This document shows positions 32,478-40,280 of a stretch of DNA of 64,000 nucleotides, one piece after another. The stretch comes from Solirubrobacteraceae bacterium (GTDB lineage: Bacteria; Actinomycetota; Thermoleophilia; Solirubrobacterales; Solirubrobacteraceae): assembly GCA_023230855.1 (NCBI GenBank), contig JALNWQ010000006.1:62001-126000 (forward strand). The letters run 5' to 3'. Positions within the stretch are counted from its first letter, which is position 1. Each line of letters opens with the position of its first letter. Position numbers and translations under genes: made by a program. The notes beneath the pieces were generated by a model that was not told the DNA's origin, made no database searches, and worked only from the letters and a program-made list of their open reading frames with translations.

Positions 32478-33653
32478 ATGGTCAGCTCCTCATCGGGCGG
32501 CCCCCACGAGCCGCAGCGCATCCTCGTCGCCGGTGGTGGCATCGCCGCCCTCGAGGCGATCCTCGCGCTCCGCGCCCGCGTCGACCGCGACCGGGCCGTG
32601 ATCACGGTCCTCGCCCCCAACGACGGCGTCCGCTATCCGCCGCTGTCGGTCCTCCAGCCGTTCGACGGCCACGAGCCGTGGACGATGCCGCTGGCGTCGT
32701 TCGCCGCCGACGCCGACGTCGAGCTCCGCCACGGCCACCTGGCCCGGGTCGACGTCGGAGCCCGCACGGCCGTGACGTCCGAGGGCGACGAGGTCGCCTA
32801 CGACGCGCTGCTCGTCGCGGTCGGCGCCCGCCCCGACCACGTCGTCGACGGGGCCGACCCGTTCCGCGGCGTCCACGACGCCGACCGGCTCGCCCAGGCG
32901 CTCGACGACGTCGTCGCGGAGGAGGAGGCGCCGTCCCCCGTCGTGGCGTTCGTCGCCCCGGCCGGGGCGTCCTGGTCGCTGCCCCTGTACGAGCTGGCGC
33001 TGCTCACCGCCACGCGCCTGCGTCGGGACGACCCGGGAGCGCGCACCGTCGTCGTGACCAGCGAGTCCCGTCCGCTGGAGGCGTTCGGCGCGAGCGCGGC
33101 GCGCACGGTGCGGGAGGCGCTGGAGCGCCACGGGATCGCGTTGCACGTCGGCCGTCGCGCCGTCCGGTTCGCCGACGGCGCGGTCGAGTGCGCCGACGGC
33201 GACCCGATCCGCGCGGACCGCTGCGTCGCGCTGCCCGACCTGCGTCCGCGACCGATCGAGGGCCTCGCTCCCGGGGCCGACGGGTTCCTGCGGATCGACG
33301 AGCATGCGCGGGTGATCGGCTACCCCGGCGTGTTCGCGGCGGGCGACGCGACCGCGGGCCCGGTGAAGCAGGGCGGCCTGGCGTGCCAGCAGGCGGACGC
33401 GGCCGCCGACGGCATCCTCGCCGAGCTCGGGCATCCGATCGATCCCGCCCCGTACCGGCCGGTGCTGCGCGGCGTGCTCGTCGGCGACGACGCCCCGGTC
33501 GCGCTGCGGGCGACGCTCGACGATGAGCCGGGCGCGCTGCGGCCCGCCGAGGCCCCGGTGCGCATGGCGGCGTGGACCCCGGGCAAGATCATCGGCCACC
33601 ACCTGGGCCCCTACCTCGCCGCGCGCGACGACGGACCGGCGCCCCCGGCCTGA
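32478..33653 (+). CDS. FAD/NAD(P)-dependent oxidoreductase, NDH-2/sulfide:quinone reductase-like
   Basis: 391 residues. FAD motif ILVAGGGIAALEAILALRA is at ~residues 15-33, the second nucleotide contact region is DALLVAVGARP, and VFAAGDATAGPVKQGGLACQQADAAADGI is the typical C-terminal FAD-binding stretch. The VRYPPLS segment resembles sulfide:quinone or NADH dehydrogenase type 2 relatives. I see no CxxC redox pair, so sulfide oxidation is not supported. The middle nucleotide-binding region lacks a clear GxGxxG (VAFVAPAGASW), so NAD(P) binding is doubtful. Its last 43 bases overlap the convergent amine-oxidase gene. Confidence 0.78.
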   Translation: MVSSSSGGPHEPQRILVAGGGIAALEAILALRARVDRDRAVITVLAPNDGVRYPPLSVLQPFDGHEPWTMPLASFAADADVELRHGHLARVDVGARTAVTSEGDEVAYDALLVAVGARPDHVVDGADPFRGVHDADRLAQALDDVVAEEEAPSPVVAFVAPAGASWSLPLYELALLTATRLRRDDPGARTVVVTSESRPLEAFGASAARTVREALERHGIALHVGRRAVRFADGAVECADGDPIRADRCVALPDLRPRPIEGLAPGADGFLRIDEHARVIGYPGVFAAGDATAGPVKQGGLACQQADAAADGILAELGHPIDPAPYRPVLRGVLVGDDAPVALRATLDDEPGALRPAEAPVRMAAWTPGKIIGHHLGPYLAARDDGPAPPA

Positions 33654-34948
33654 CCGGCGGCCCCCACGCGCGAGCGGGAGGCGAGCAGGTCGTCGGCGGC
33701 CCGCTCCCCGGACCGCAGCGCCCCCTCGATCCCGGAGTGGGTGAGGAAGTCCCCGGCCAGGCGGATCCGCTCCGGCATGCCGTCGCGCAGGGCGAGCATC
33801 CGCCGGTAGTGCCCGGGGGTCGGGGCGATGAGGCCCGCGTCGAGCGTGAACACCCGCTCGACGTCGGCGGTCGCCGGGCCGAACGTCTCGGCGACCGCCT
33901 CGCGGGCCACCTCGAGCGGCGCGCGGTCCCCGACCTGGGCGGTGTCGAGGTAGACGCTCACCGTCTCGCCGCCGGGCGGGACCGACCCGCGCGACCGCCG
34001 GGCGTTGCGGAGCACCCCGTAGTCGTGGTGCGGCCCCTCGTTCGCGCGCACGACGAGGTCGTACGGCACGTGCGGCCACGGGTCGCGCCGGTAGCCGAGG
34101 AGCACGTGGTGGGTGCGGATCGGCGTGACCGAGCGCAGCGCATCGACGAGGTGGTCGTCGACGACGCCGTCGAGCAGCCCGCCGGCGGTGAGCACGTCGG
34201 TGGCGACGACGACCGCGTCCGCCTCGAGCCGCTCGTCGTCGGTCGTGACGACGACCCCGTGCGGGTGGTGCTCGACCGTGCGCACCGGGGTGTCGCAGCG
34301 GACGTCGACGTCGGTGGCGAGCCACCCGGCGAGCGCCCCCATCCCGGTGGTCGGGACGGTGAGCCTGGTGCGGGTGATGCGGTGGACGAGCGCCCGGGTG
34401 AACGGCGCGGAGATGACCGTCGGGTCGGCCCCGGTGAGCGGCCCCATCAGCGGGCGCAGGACGTGCTCGTGCGCCCGGTCGCCGAGCGTGCGACGTCCCC
34501 ATGCGTCGAGCGTCTCGCCGTCGTCGATCGGGGCGAGCTCGTCGAGGGTGAACGGTCCCGGTCCGGGGCGGGCGACCATCGGAGCCAGGCGGGCGGCGGC
34601 GCGTAGCCGCCCCGCCCACCCCACGCCGGGCTGGCGCAACAGCGTCCACGGCCGGTCGAACCGCACCCGGTGCAGGTGGCCGTCGCGGCCGAGCACCGCG
34701 GTGTGGGCCTCCCAGCGGACCGGGTCGTCGGCGTGGCCGTCCTCGCGCAGCCACTCGAGCGTACGGTCGTACTGGCCCATGACGAAGATCGCGCCGGTGT
34801 CGACGCGGAACCCGTCGACGTCGACCGTCCGGGTGCGGCCGCCGACGGCGTCGGCGGCCTCGAGCACGACGACGTCGACCCCCTGCCGACGCAGCCGCCG
34901 GGCGGCCGCGGTCCCGGCGATCCCCGCCCCGACGACGACGACCCGCAT
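33611..34948 (-). CDS. FAD-dependent amine oxidase / phytoene-desaturase-like protein (second gene of operon)
   Basis: 445 residues. It opens MRVVVVGAGIAGTAAARRLRRQGVDVVVLEAADAVGGRTRTVDVDGFRVDTGAIFV, an unbroken dinucleotide-binding motif (shown here in parts: GAGIAGTAAARRL; ADAVGGRTRT). It ends with ERIRLAGDFLTHSGIEGALRSGERAADDL, closing the FAD site. ATG 34948 is chosen for the GGGGGAGGGA sequence 4 nt upstream. It lies 28 bp after a related FAD gene on the same strand, so the two are probably one transcript under the TetR operators at 36303 and 36374. The substrate is unknown; lipid, isoprenoid or amine are all possible. Its 3' end overlaps the convergent oxidoreductase by 43 bp. Confidence 0.82.
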   Translation of the reverse strand: MRVVVVGAGIAGTAAARRLRRQGVDVVVLEAADAVGGRTRTVDVDGFRVDTGAIFVMGQYDRTLEWLREDGHADDPVRWEAHTAVLGRDGHLHRVRFDRPWTLLRQPGVGWAGRLRAAARLAPMVARPGPGPFTLDELAPIDDGETLDAWGRRTLGDRAHEHVLRPLMGPLTGADPTVISAPFTRALVHRITRTRLTVPTTGMGALAGWLATDVDVRCDTPVRTVEHHPHGVVVTTDDERLEADAVVVATDVLTAGGLLDGVVDDHLVDALRSVTPIRTHHVLLGYRRDPWPHVPYDLVVRANEGPHHDYGVLRNARRSRGSVPPGGETVSVYLDTAQVGDRAPLEVAREAVAETFGPATADVERVFTLDAGLIAPTPGHYRRMLALRDGMPERIRLAGDFLTHSGIEGALRSGERAADDLLASRSRVGAAGQAGGAGPSSRAAR

Positions 34949-34976
34949 CGGTCCCTCCCCCGCTCCCGGCACGGCG

Positions 34977-36281
34977 CTACGCGGCGGCCCGGGCGCCGAT
35001 GATCTTGTCGGCGACGATCTGCGCGGTCTCGGCGCAGGCGGTGGTGCCGCCGTTGGCGTACTCCTTCACCGCGTCGCCGACGTACCAGAGGTTGTCGATG
35101 GGGGTGGTGTGCGGCAGGTCGAACCCGGACACGGCGCGCTGCGGCGGCCACCCGTCGCGGGTGACCTGGACGTTGAGGATCCGCGCGTCCTCGAACCCGG
35201 CGATCTCCTCGCGCAGGTCCTCCATGAGCAGCTCGGTCTCGGCCTGCTCGTCGAAGTCCCCCATCGGCGGGCGCGGGACCGCGGTGCCGACGTAGAGGTG
35301 CCAGCCGTCCGGCGCCATCTCGGGGCAGGTCGCGGTGAAGTTCGCGACGTAGCAGAGCCGCCGGGTGCGGGCGAACGACAGCATGCCCTGGGCCTTGATC
35401 AGCGGCTCGCGGCTGGCGAAGTTCACGGAGACCATCGCGCACGGGCGGTCGGCCTCCCGGACCTTCGCGACGTGCTCGGCGCCGAGGTGCTCCTCGCCGA
35501 CGAGGCCGACGGTCGCCGCCGGGCCGACGTCGCTGACGAGCACGCCGCAGGGCACGTGCACCGACTCGCCGCCGCGGCGGACGGTGATCCCGGTGACCCG
35601 GCCGTCCTCGACGGCGACGTCCTGCGCCTCGGCCTCGAGCCACAGCTCGCCGCCGAGCTCCTCGAACCGCTCGGCGAGCGCGCGCCAGATGCCGATGGTG
35701 CCCTCGGGGCAGAACCCGAACCGCTTGAACGCGCTCTTGCGGGTCATGTACGTGAGGAAGACGCGGGCGGGGAGCTCGTCGGCGGTGACGGCGAAGATCG
35801 ACGCGATCATGTTGTCGAAGATCCCGCGGACCGACTCGTTCTTCGTGTACTTCCGCAGCCACTCGGCCGTCGTCTGCTCGTGGTCGGGCAGCCCGTCGTC
35901 GGTGCGCGCGGCGCCGAGGCCGCCGAGGAGCTTCGCGCCCTGCTTCGTGAGCTTGCCGAGCAGGAGGCCCCAGCCGCCGCTGGACACGTCGACGTCCTTA
36001 CCCTTGATCCGGTAGAGGATCGGCGGCTTGGGCTCGCGCACGTCGAACCGGGCGCCGACCTCGGCGAAGGTCTCCTCGGTGATCCCGCCGCGCTCGATGA
36101 CGATCGCGCCGACGTTGACCTTGAACCCGTCGACGTCGCGCGTCGACGCGCGACCGCCGACGTACGGGAGCCGCTCGACGACGAGCGTCCGCAGGCCGGC
36201 GTGCTGGAGCCGCGCGGCGGTGAAGAGGCCTCCGGCCCCCGCCCCGATGACGACGACGTCGAACGGTTGATCCTGGCTCAT
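34977..36281 (-). CDS. NAD(P)/FAD-dependent oxidoreductase, phytoene-dehydrogenase-like (first gene of operon)
   Basis: 434 residues. FAD motif VVVIGAGAGGLFTAARLQHAG (~residues 9-29) is followed by YVGGRASTRDVDGFKVNVGAIVI, the phytoene-desaturase/amine-oxidase signature. The C-terminal NLWYVGDAVKEYANGGTTACAETA completes the cofactor site. It is related to, but clearly diverged from, the gene 28 bp downstream. GAGGGA precedes the ATG by 3 nt. Two perfect TetR-type palindromes lie 22 and 93 bp upstream, the same palindrome as at the mce promoter. This links the enzyme to imported lipids or similar substrates (inference). Confidence 0.82.
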   Translation of the reverse strand: MSQDQPFDVVVIGAGAGGLFTAARLQHAGLRTLVVERLPYVGGRASTRDVDGFKVNVGAIVIERGGITEETFAEVGARFDVREPKPPILYRIKGKDVDVSSGGWGLLLGKLTKQGAKLLGGLGAARTDDGLPDHEQTTAEWLRKYTKNESVRGIFDNMIASIFAVTADELPARVFLTYMTRKSAFKRFGFCPEGTIGIWRALAERFEELGGELWLEAEAQDVAVEDGRVTGITVRRGGESVHVPCGVLVSDVGPAATVGLVGEEHLGAEHVAKVREADRPCAMVSVNFASREPLIKAQGMLSFARTRRLCYVANFTATCPEMAPDGWHLYVGTAVPRPPMGDFDEQAETELLMEDLREEIAGFEDARILNVQVTRDGWPPQRAVSGFDLPHTTPIDNLWYVGDAVKEYANGGTTACAETAQIVADKIIGARAAA

Positions 36282-36302
36282 GCTTCCCTCGCGGTCGCGT
36301 TG

Positions 36303-36319
36303 CTGGACGCCACGTCCAG
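36303..36319. promoter_or_regulatory. TetR operator copy 1 (FAD-operon side)
   Basis: CTGGACG-CCA-CGTCCAG, perfect 7-bp arms, 22 bp upstream of the FAD-operon ATG. Identical arms recur at 36374 and 37289. Confidence 0.75.
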
Positions 36320-36373
36320 AGCCGCCCGGCTCCGGCGGCCGACAGGGCGTCGACCCTTCCGAGGCCCCACGGA

Positions 36374-36390
36374 CTGGACGCTACGTCCAG
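36374..36390. promoter_or_regulatory. TetR operator copy 2 (FAD-operon promoter)
   Basis: CTGGACG-CTA-CGTCCAG. A CATACT -10-like hexamer for the leftward FAD operon is at 36393-36398, so the operator covers the expected transcription start. Confidence 0.75.
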
Positions 36391-36458
36391 CCAGTATGAC
36401 CGATCGGGCCGTCCGACGCCAGTCACGGGCCGGACCGGCGTCGGCGACGCCCGGCCGG

Positions 36459-37133
36459 TCAGTCGCGAGCCGGGGCGTAGAGCGTGCGCCAGACGATCTC
36501 GGTGATCGCCTCGACCGCCGGGTCGACCTCGGACGGATCGAGCGTCCGCACGTACCGGTGCATCGACCGCTCGCACATGTGGATGATCCACGCCGCCGTC
36601 GGCCCCGGCGGCAGGTCCGGGTTGACGAACCCCTCGCGCTGGCCGCGCTGGAGGTGCTCGGTCGCGGCGGCGATGCTGCGGCTCATGAGCCGATCGACGA
36701 GCTCTCGCACCGCGGGGTCGTAGGCGGCGGCGTCGTGGACCGCCGCCATGACCGCCATGTGCGGGCGGTACGTCCAGACGAGGGCCGCCATGACGGCCCT
36801 CACCGCGGCGCGATCGGCGGCGCCGTCGAGGTCCCACCACGGCTGCGTCGCGCGACCGAGCGTCCGCCAGCTCTGGAGGTAGACCTCACGCAGCATGTCG
36901 CTGCGGTCGGCGAAGTACACGTAGAACGTCGAGCGCGGGATCCCCGCCTCGGCGACGATCTCGTTGACGCCCAGATCGGTGTAGACGTGGCCGGCGGCGA
37001 ACAGGCGCTCGAGCGCCTCCCGGATGCTCCGGGTCATCTCGGCGCGCCGCGCGGCGCGCGCGGACTCGTGGTCCTGCAGGCCGGGGGCCGACCGCGGGGC
37101 GGCGGCGTCCGGGGTGGTGGGGCGCGGGGTCAT
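36459..37133 (-). CDS. TetR-family repressor, predicted regulator of the FAD operon and mce operon
   Basis: 224 residues. The N-terminal helix-turn-helix is recognisable: RSIREALERLFAAGHVYTDLGVNEIVAEAGIPRSTFYVYFADRSDML in outline, with the recognition part GIPRSTFYVYF near residues 64-74. The C-terminal ligand domain (VWTYRPHMAVMAAVHDAAAYDP...) is not specific enough to name the ligand. ATG 37133 follows an unremarkable leader; a longer frame upstream is non-homologous. The gene sits between two transcription units that share the CTGGACG-N3-CGTCCAG palindrome, the classic arrangement for a local repressor. KstR and Mce3R are known TetR-family mce regulators, but orthology is not claimed. Confidence 0.88.
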   Translation of the reverse strand: MTPRPTTPDAAAPRSAPGLQDHESARAARRAEMTRSIREALERLFAAGHVYTDLGVNEIVAEAGIPRSTFYVYFADRSDMLREVYLQSWRTLGRATQPWWDLDGAADRAAVRAVMAALVWTYRPHMAVMAAVHDAAAYDPAVRELVDRLMSRSIAAATEHLQRGQREGFVNPDLPPGPTAAWIIHMCERSMHRYVRTLDPSEVDPAVEAITEIVWRTLYAPARD

Positions 37134-37273
37134 GACGTCGGGGGTCGCCGCGGGCGGGTCGCCACGGCCGCCCCAGCGTACGCCGTCGGGCGTCGCGTGT
37201 CGCCCCCGCGACTCGACGGACGGTCCGACCGGACACTGCGACCGACGACACGCAGCGCGCCGCACCTTTGCGC

Positions 37274-37279
37274 TACGAT
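37274..37279 (+). promoter_or_regulatory. -10 box TACGAT of the mce operon
   Basis: TACGAT 9 bp upstream of operator copy 3. The expected start point (~37286) is immediately before or inside the operator, so bound repressor would block initiation. Confidence 0.45.
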
Positions 37280-37288
37280 GCCCAACTT

Positions 37289-37305
37289 CTGGACGTGACG
37301 TCCAG
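37289..37305. promoter_or_regulatory. TetR operator copy 3 (mce-operon promoter)
   Basis: CTGGACG-TGA-CGTCCAG, arms identical to copies 1 and 2; located between the -10 box and the leader ORF of the mce operon. Confidence 0.75.
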
Positions 37306-37313
37306 CGGGAGCG

Positions 37314-37376
37314 ATGATGCGACCAGCCTTGAGCACAGAGCGACGCCGGCCCCCCGGCGGGGGTCGGACGCGGTGA
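37314..37376 (+). CDS. Putative 20-codon leader peptide coupled to the first YrbE gene
   Basis: Two tandem ATGs at 37314 and 37317 follow GGGAG by 2-5 nt and open a 20-residue Arg/Pro-rich frame. The frame contains PALSTERRRPPGGG and its TGA (37374-37376) overlaps the GTG start of yrbE by the 4-bp GTGA junction used throughout this operon. No homology is expected for such a short peptide. It could serve only to deliver ribosomes to yrbE, or it may be an artefact. It lies just downstream of the third TetR operator, at the very 5' end of the predicted mRNA. Confidence 0.4.
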   Translation: MMRPALSTERRRPPGGGRTR

Positions 37377-38197
37377 GCGGCGGATCGTCGATCGGTCGGC
37401 CGACGCTCGACCGCCTGCCCCTGCGCCCCCGCGTCGCGCTCGCCGAGTCCGGGGCCATGGCGGCGCTCCTGCTCGGGTCGTTCCGCGAGTTCGTCCGTCG
37501 GCCCGGCACCTACGGCCGCGACACCGTCGAGGCGCTGTGGATCGTCGTCCGTCGCTGCGCCCTGCCTCTGGCGATCTCGGTCTTCGTCCTCGGGTTCGGG
37601 GCGCTCGGCGTCGAGGCCGGCGTCGTCCTCGACGCGATCGGCTCACCGGACCGGACCGGCGGCGTGTACGTCACCGCCGCGGTCCGCGAGATCGCCACCT
37701 GGGTCACGGCCATGGTCGTCGCGGGCGTGGCCGGCACCGCGGCGTGCGCCGACCTCGGGGCGCGGCGGATCCGCGAGGAGCTCGATGCCCTCGAGGTGCT
37801 CGGGATCCCGGCGATCCGCCTCGTCGTCCCCTGGGTCGTCGCCCTGACGATCGCCACCCCGTTGCTCCTCCTCGTCGCGGTCGCCGCCTGCCTGCTGTCC
37901 GGCGTCCTCGCGGTGGCGGTCCTCTACGACACGACGCTCAGCGCGTTCTTCGCGACGTTCACCGCGAACTTCGCCGCCCCGGAGATCTACGGCAGCCTGG
38001 CGAAGACCGCGATCTTCGGCGCGATCATCGCCGCCGTCTGCTGCCACAAGGGCCTGCACGCCAAGGGCGGGCCGCAGGGTGTCGGGCGGGCGGTGAACCA
38101 GGCGGTCGTCATCGCGTTCGCCGCGCTCTGGATCGTGAACTTCGTCCTGACGTCGATCATCCTCGCGCTGTTCCCCGAGCTCCAGGGACTGCGGTGA
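37373..38197 (+). CDS. yrbEA: YrbE/MlaE-family ABC permease, first of two in the mce operon
   Basis: 274 residues; the permease subunit of a Mce lipid importer, working with the second YrbE, the six Mce proteins and an ATPase (MceG/Mkl) that is not in this window. Typical segments: LPLAISVFVLGFGALG, the EQ-loop-like RIREELDALEVLGIPAIRLVVPWVVA, and NFVLTSIILALF at the end. I chose GTG 37373 because an earlier in-frame ATG (37268) would place the operator and the likely transcription start inside the gene. It overlaps the next gene by 4 bp. Confidence 0.9.
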   Translation: MSGGSSIGRPTLDRLPLRPRVALAESGAMAALLLGSFREFVRRPGTYGRDTVEALWIVVRRCALPLAISVFVLGFGALGVEAGVVLDAIGSPDRTGGVYVTAAVREIATWVTAMVVAGVAGTAACADLGARRIREELDALEVLGIPAIRLVVPWVVALTIATPLLLLVAVAACLLSGVLAVAVLYDTTLSAFFATFTANFAAPEIYGSLAKTAIFGAIIAAVCCHKGLHAKGGPQGVGRAVNQAVVIAFAALWIVNFVLTSIILALFPELQGLR

Positions 38198-38979
38198 GCA
38201 CCCGGCTGACCGAGGGGCTGCGCGAGGTCGGGGCGCTGGCCGGGTTCGGCGTGCGCGGCGTACTGTCGCTGCGCGGGGTCGGCCCCTACGCGGGCGAGGC
38301 GCTCCGCCAGGCGTCGCTGCTCATCACCGGATCGGCGCTGGTGATCATCGGCCTGGAGTTCGTCATCGGCGCCCAGTGCGGGCTGTTCTCCAGTTACTTC
38401 TCCAAGGCGTTCGGGGCGAGCGGCGCGGTCGGCATCTTCACCCTGCTCTGCGACGTCCGCGAGGCGTTCCCGTTGATGTTCGGCTACATGCTCGCGGCGA
38501 AGGTCAGCTGCGGCATGGTCGCCGAGATCGGGTCGATGCGGATCGCCGACGAGGTCGACGCGCTGGAGGTCATGGGCACCGACAGCATGCGGTTCCTCGT
38601 CGCCACCCGGCTCCTCGGCGCGCTCCTGGCGCTGCCGGCGATCTACGTCGTCGCGATGCTCGCGGGGACGGTCGGCTCGGGCCTCGTCGTCGTGCTCCAG
38701 GTCGGCGAGGTCTCGCTCGGCGCGTGGATGCAGGGGCACTTCGGTCCGGTCCACTCGCTCACCGACGACGCGCTGTCGCTCGTGAAGGCGATGGCGATCG
38801 GCCTGACCGTCATCCTCGTCGGGCTGTACTACGGCTACACCGTGCGGGGCGGGCCGGTCGAGGTCGGCGAGGCGACCGCCCGGTCGATGGTCGTCAACCT
38901 CATCCTCATCCACCTCGTCGGTGGCGTCCTGACCATCCTCTTCTGGGGCTCCTCCGCGCAGCTCCCCATCGGCGGATGA
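38194..38979 (+). CDS. yrbEB: YrbE/MlaE-family ABC permease, second of two
   Basis: 261 residues, MlaE fold: five or six hydrophobic segments, the conserved MRIADEVDALEVMGTDSMRFLVATRLLGALLALPAI cytoplasmic helix-loop (EVDALEVMG, about the middle of the protein), and NLILIHLVGGVLTILFW at the end. Forms the membrane channel with the first YrbE. GTG start overlaps the preceding stop (GTGA) and its own stop overlaps the first mce gene (ATGA), indicating tight translational coupling. Confidence 0.93.
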   Translation: MSTRLTEGLREVGALAGFGVRGVLSLRGVGPYAGEALRQASLLITGSALVIIGLEFVIGAQCGLFSSYFSKAFGASGAVGIFTLLCDVREAFPLMFGYMLAAKVSCGMVAEIGSMRIADEVDALEVMGTDSMRFLVATRLLGALLALPAIYVVAMLAGTVGSGLVVVLQVGEVSLGAWMQGHFGPVHSLTDDALSLVKAMAIGLTVILVGLYYGYTVRGGPVEVGEATARSMVVNLILIHLVGGVLTILFWGSSAQLPIGG

Positions 38980-40280
38980 CGCTCCGACGCACCATCGCCG
39001 TCGCCTCCCTGGTCGCCGCCGTCGCGCTCGTCGCGCTCCTCGCCCGGGACGGGGCCGGCCGGGACCGCGTCCTGCGCGCCGACTTCCCCGGCGCCGTCAA
39101 CGTCGTCACCGGCGCCGAGGTGCGCGCCGGCGGGGTCCCCGTCGGGGTCGTCAACGACATCCGGGTCGTCGGCCACAACGCCCGCCTGACGCTGCGGATC
39201 GACGACGCGCGCCTGTGGCCGCTGCACCGCGGCACCACCGCCCAGCTGCGGATCGGCGGCAACGTCTCCTACGCCAACCGCTACGTCGAGCTCGTCCCGG
39301 GGCCGTCCGACGGCGCGGAGCTGCCCGCCGACGCGGTGCTCGCGACGACCGACACCGACGTCCCCGTCGAGGTCGACGAGCTCCTCGACGCCTTCGATCC
39401 CGCCACCCGCGAGGGCCTGGGCGACACGATCGACCGCGCCACCGACACCGTCGACGGCCGCGGCGACGCGATCCGCGCCGGCCTCGGCGACGGCGGCGAG
39501 GCGTTCGAGGAGCTCGCCGCGACCCTCGACCGCGCGACCACGGACCCGGCGGCGCTCGAGACGCTCGTCCGCGACGCCCACCGCACCGTCGGCGCCCTCG
39601 CCCGCCACGACGCCCGGTTGGGGGAGCTCGTCGACGGGGCCGCCGACACCCTCACCGCGCTGGCCGACGGCGACGTCGACCTGCGCGCGACGCTCACCCG
39701 ACTTCCCACGACGTTGCGCGCCGCCCGCGGCGCCCTCGACCGCCTGGGCCCGCCCCTCTCCGGGCTCGACGCCGTCGTCCGCGACGTGCGCCCGGGCGCC
39801 GCCCGACTGCGCGCCACGGTCCCGACCGTCGCGACCGCCGTCGACGAGCTCGGGGCGACCGCGCCGGGACTCGGCCGCACCCTCACCCGGCTGCGGACCG
39901 CCGCGCCGACCGTCACCGGGATGCTCGTCGCCGCCGGCGAGGAGGGTGGCCGGCTCGAGCCGGCGCTGTCCCGGATCGCCCCGATGACCGCCTGCATCCG
40001 CGGCTACACCCCCGAGATCGTCGGGTTCTTCTCCACCTGGGGAGCCCTCACCACCCACTACGACCACGGCGGGCGGTTCGCGTACCTCAACGGTCAGGTG
40101 CTGCCGATCGCCAACGGCCCGGACGTCACGAGCGCCGAGGTCGTCTCGACCTTCCCCCAGATGCGGTACAGCCTGGTGCGTCCGCGTGGCCTGAACGTCG
40201 GCCGGCCGCTGTACGACCCCGCCTGCGGGACGCCCCGCTCCTCCGCCGATGCGGCCGCCGACCCGGAGAGCCTGCGATGA
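38976..40280 (+). CDS. mceA: Mce-family protein 1 (MlaD domain, substrate-binding/tunnel subunit)
   Basis: 434 residues. One N-terminal membrane anchor (TIAVASLVAAVALVALLA), then a single MCE/MlaD domain (~residues 30-110; VLRADFPGAVNVVTGAEVRAGGVPVG, YANRYVELVPG). A long Ala/Arg/Leu helical region follows (~120-330), predicted to form part of the tunnel that carries lipids across the cell envelope. The C-terminus has ACIRGYTPEIVGFFSTWG, a motif shared by actinobacterial MceA-type subunits. The symbol is by operon position. Confidence 0.9.
   Translation: MTLRRTIAVASLVAAVALVALLARDGAGRDRVLRADFPGAVNVVTGAEVRAGGVPVGVVNDIRVVGHNARLTLRIDDARLWPLHRGTTAQLRIGGNVSYANRYVELVPGPSDGAELPADAVLATTDTDVPVEVDELLDAFDPATREGLGDTIDRATDTVDGRGDAIRAGLGDGGEAFEELAATLDRATTDPAALETLVRDAHRTVGALARHDARLGELVDGAADTLTALADGDVDLRATLTRLPTTLRAARGALDRLGPPLSGLDAVVRDVRPGAARLRATVPTVATAVDELGATAPGLGRTLTRLRTAAPTVTGMLVAAGEEGGRLEPALSRIAPMTACIRGYTPEIVGFFSTWGALTTHYDHGGRFAYLNGQVLPIANGPDVTSAEVVSTFPQMRYSLVRPRGLNVGRPLYDPACGTPRSSADAAADPESLR

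Noticed and set aside
32478..33653. Sulfide:quinone oxidoreductase
   Set aside because: Overall fold fits, but the redox cysteine pairs needed for sulfide oxidation are not visible.
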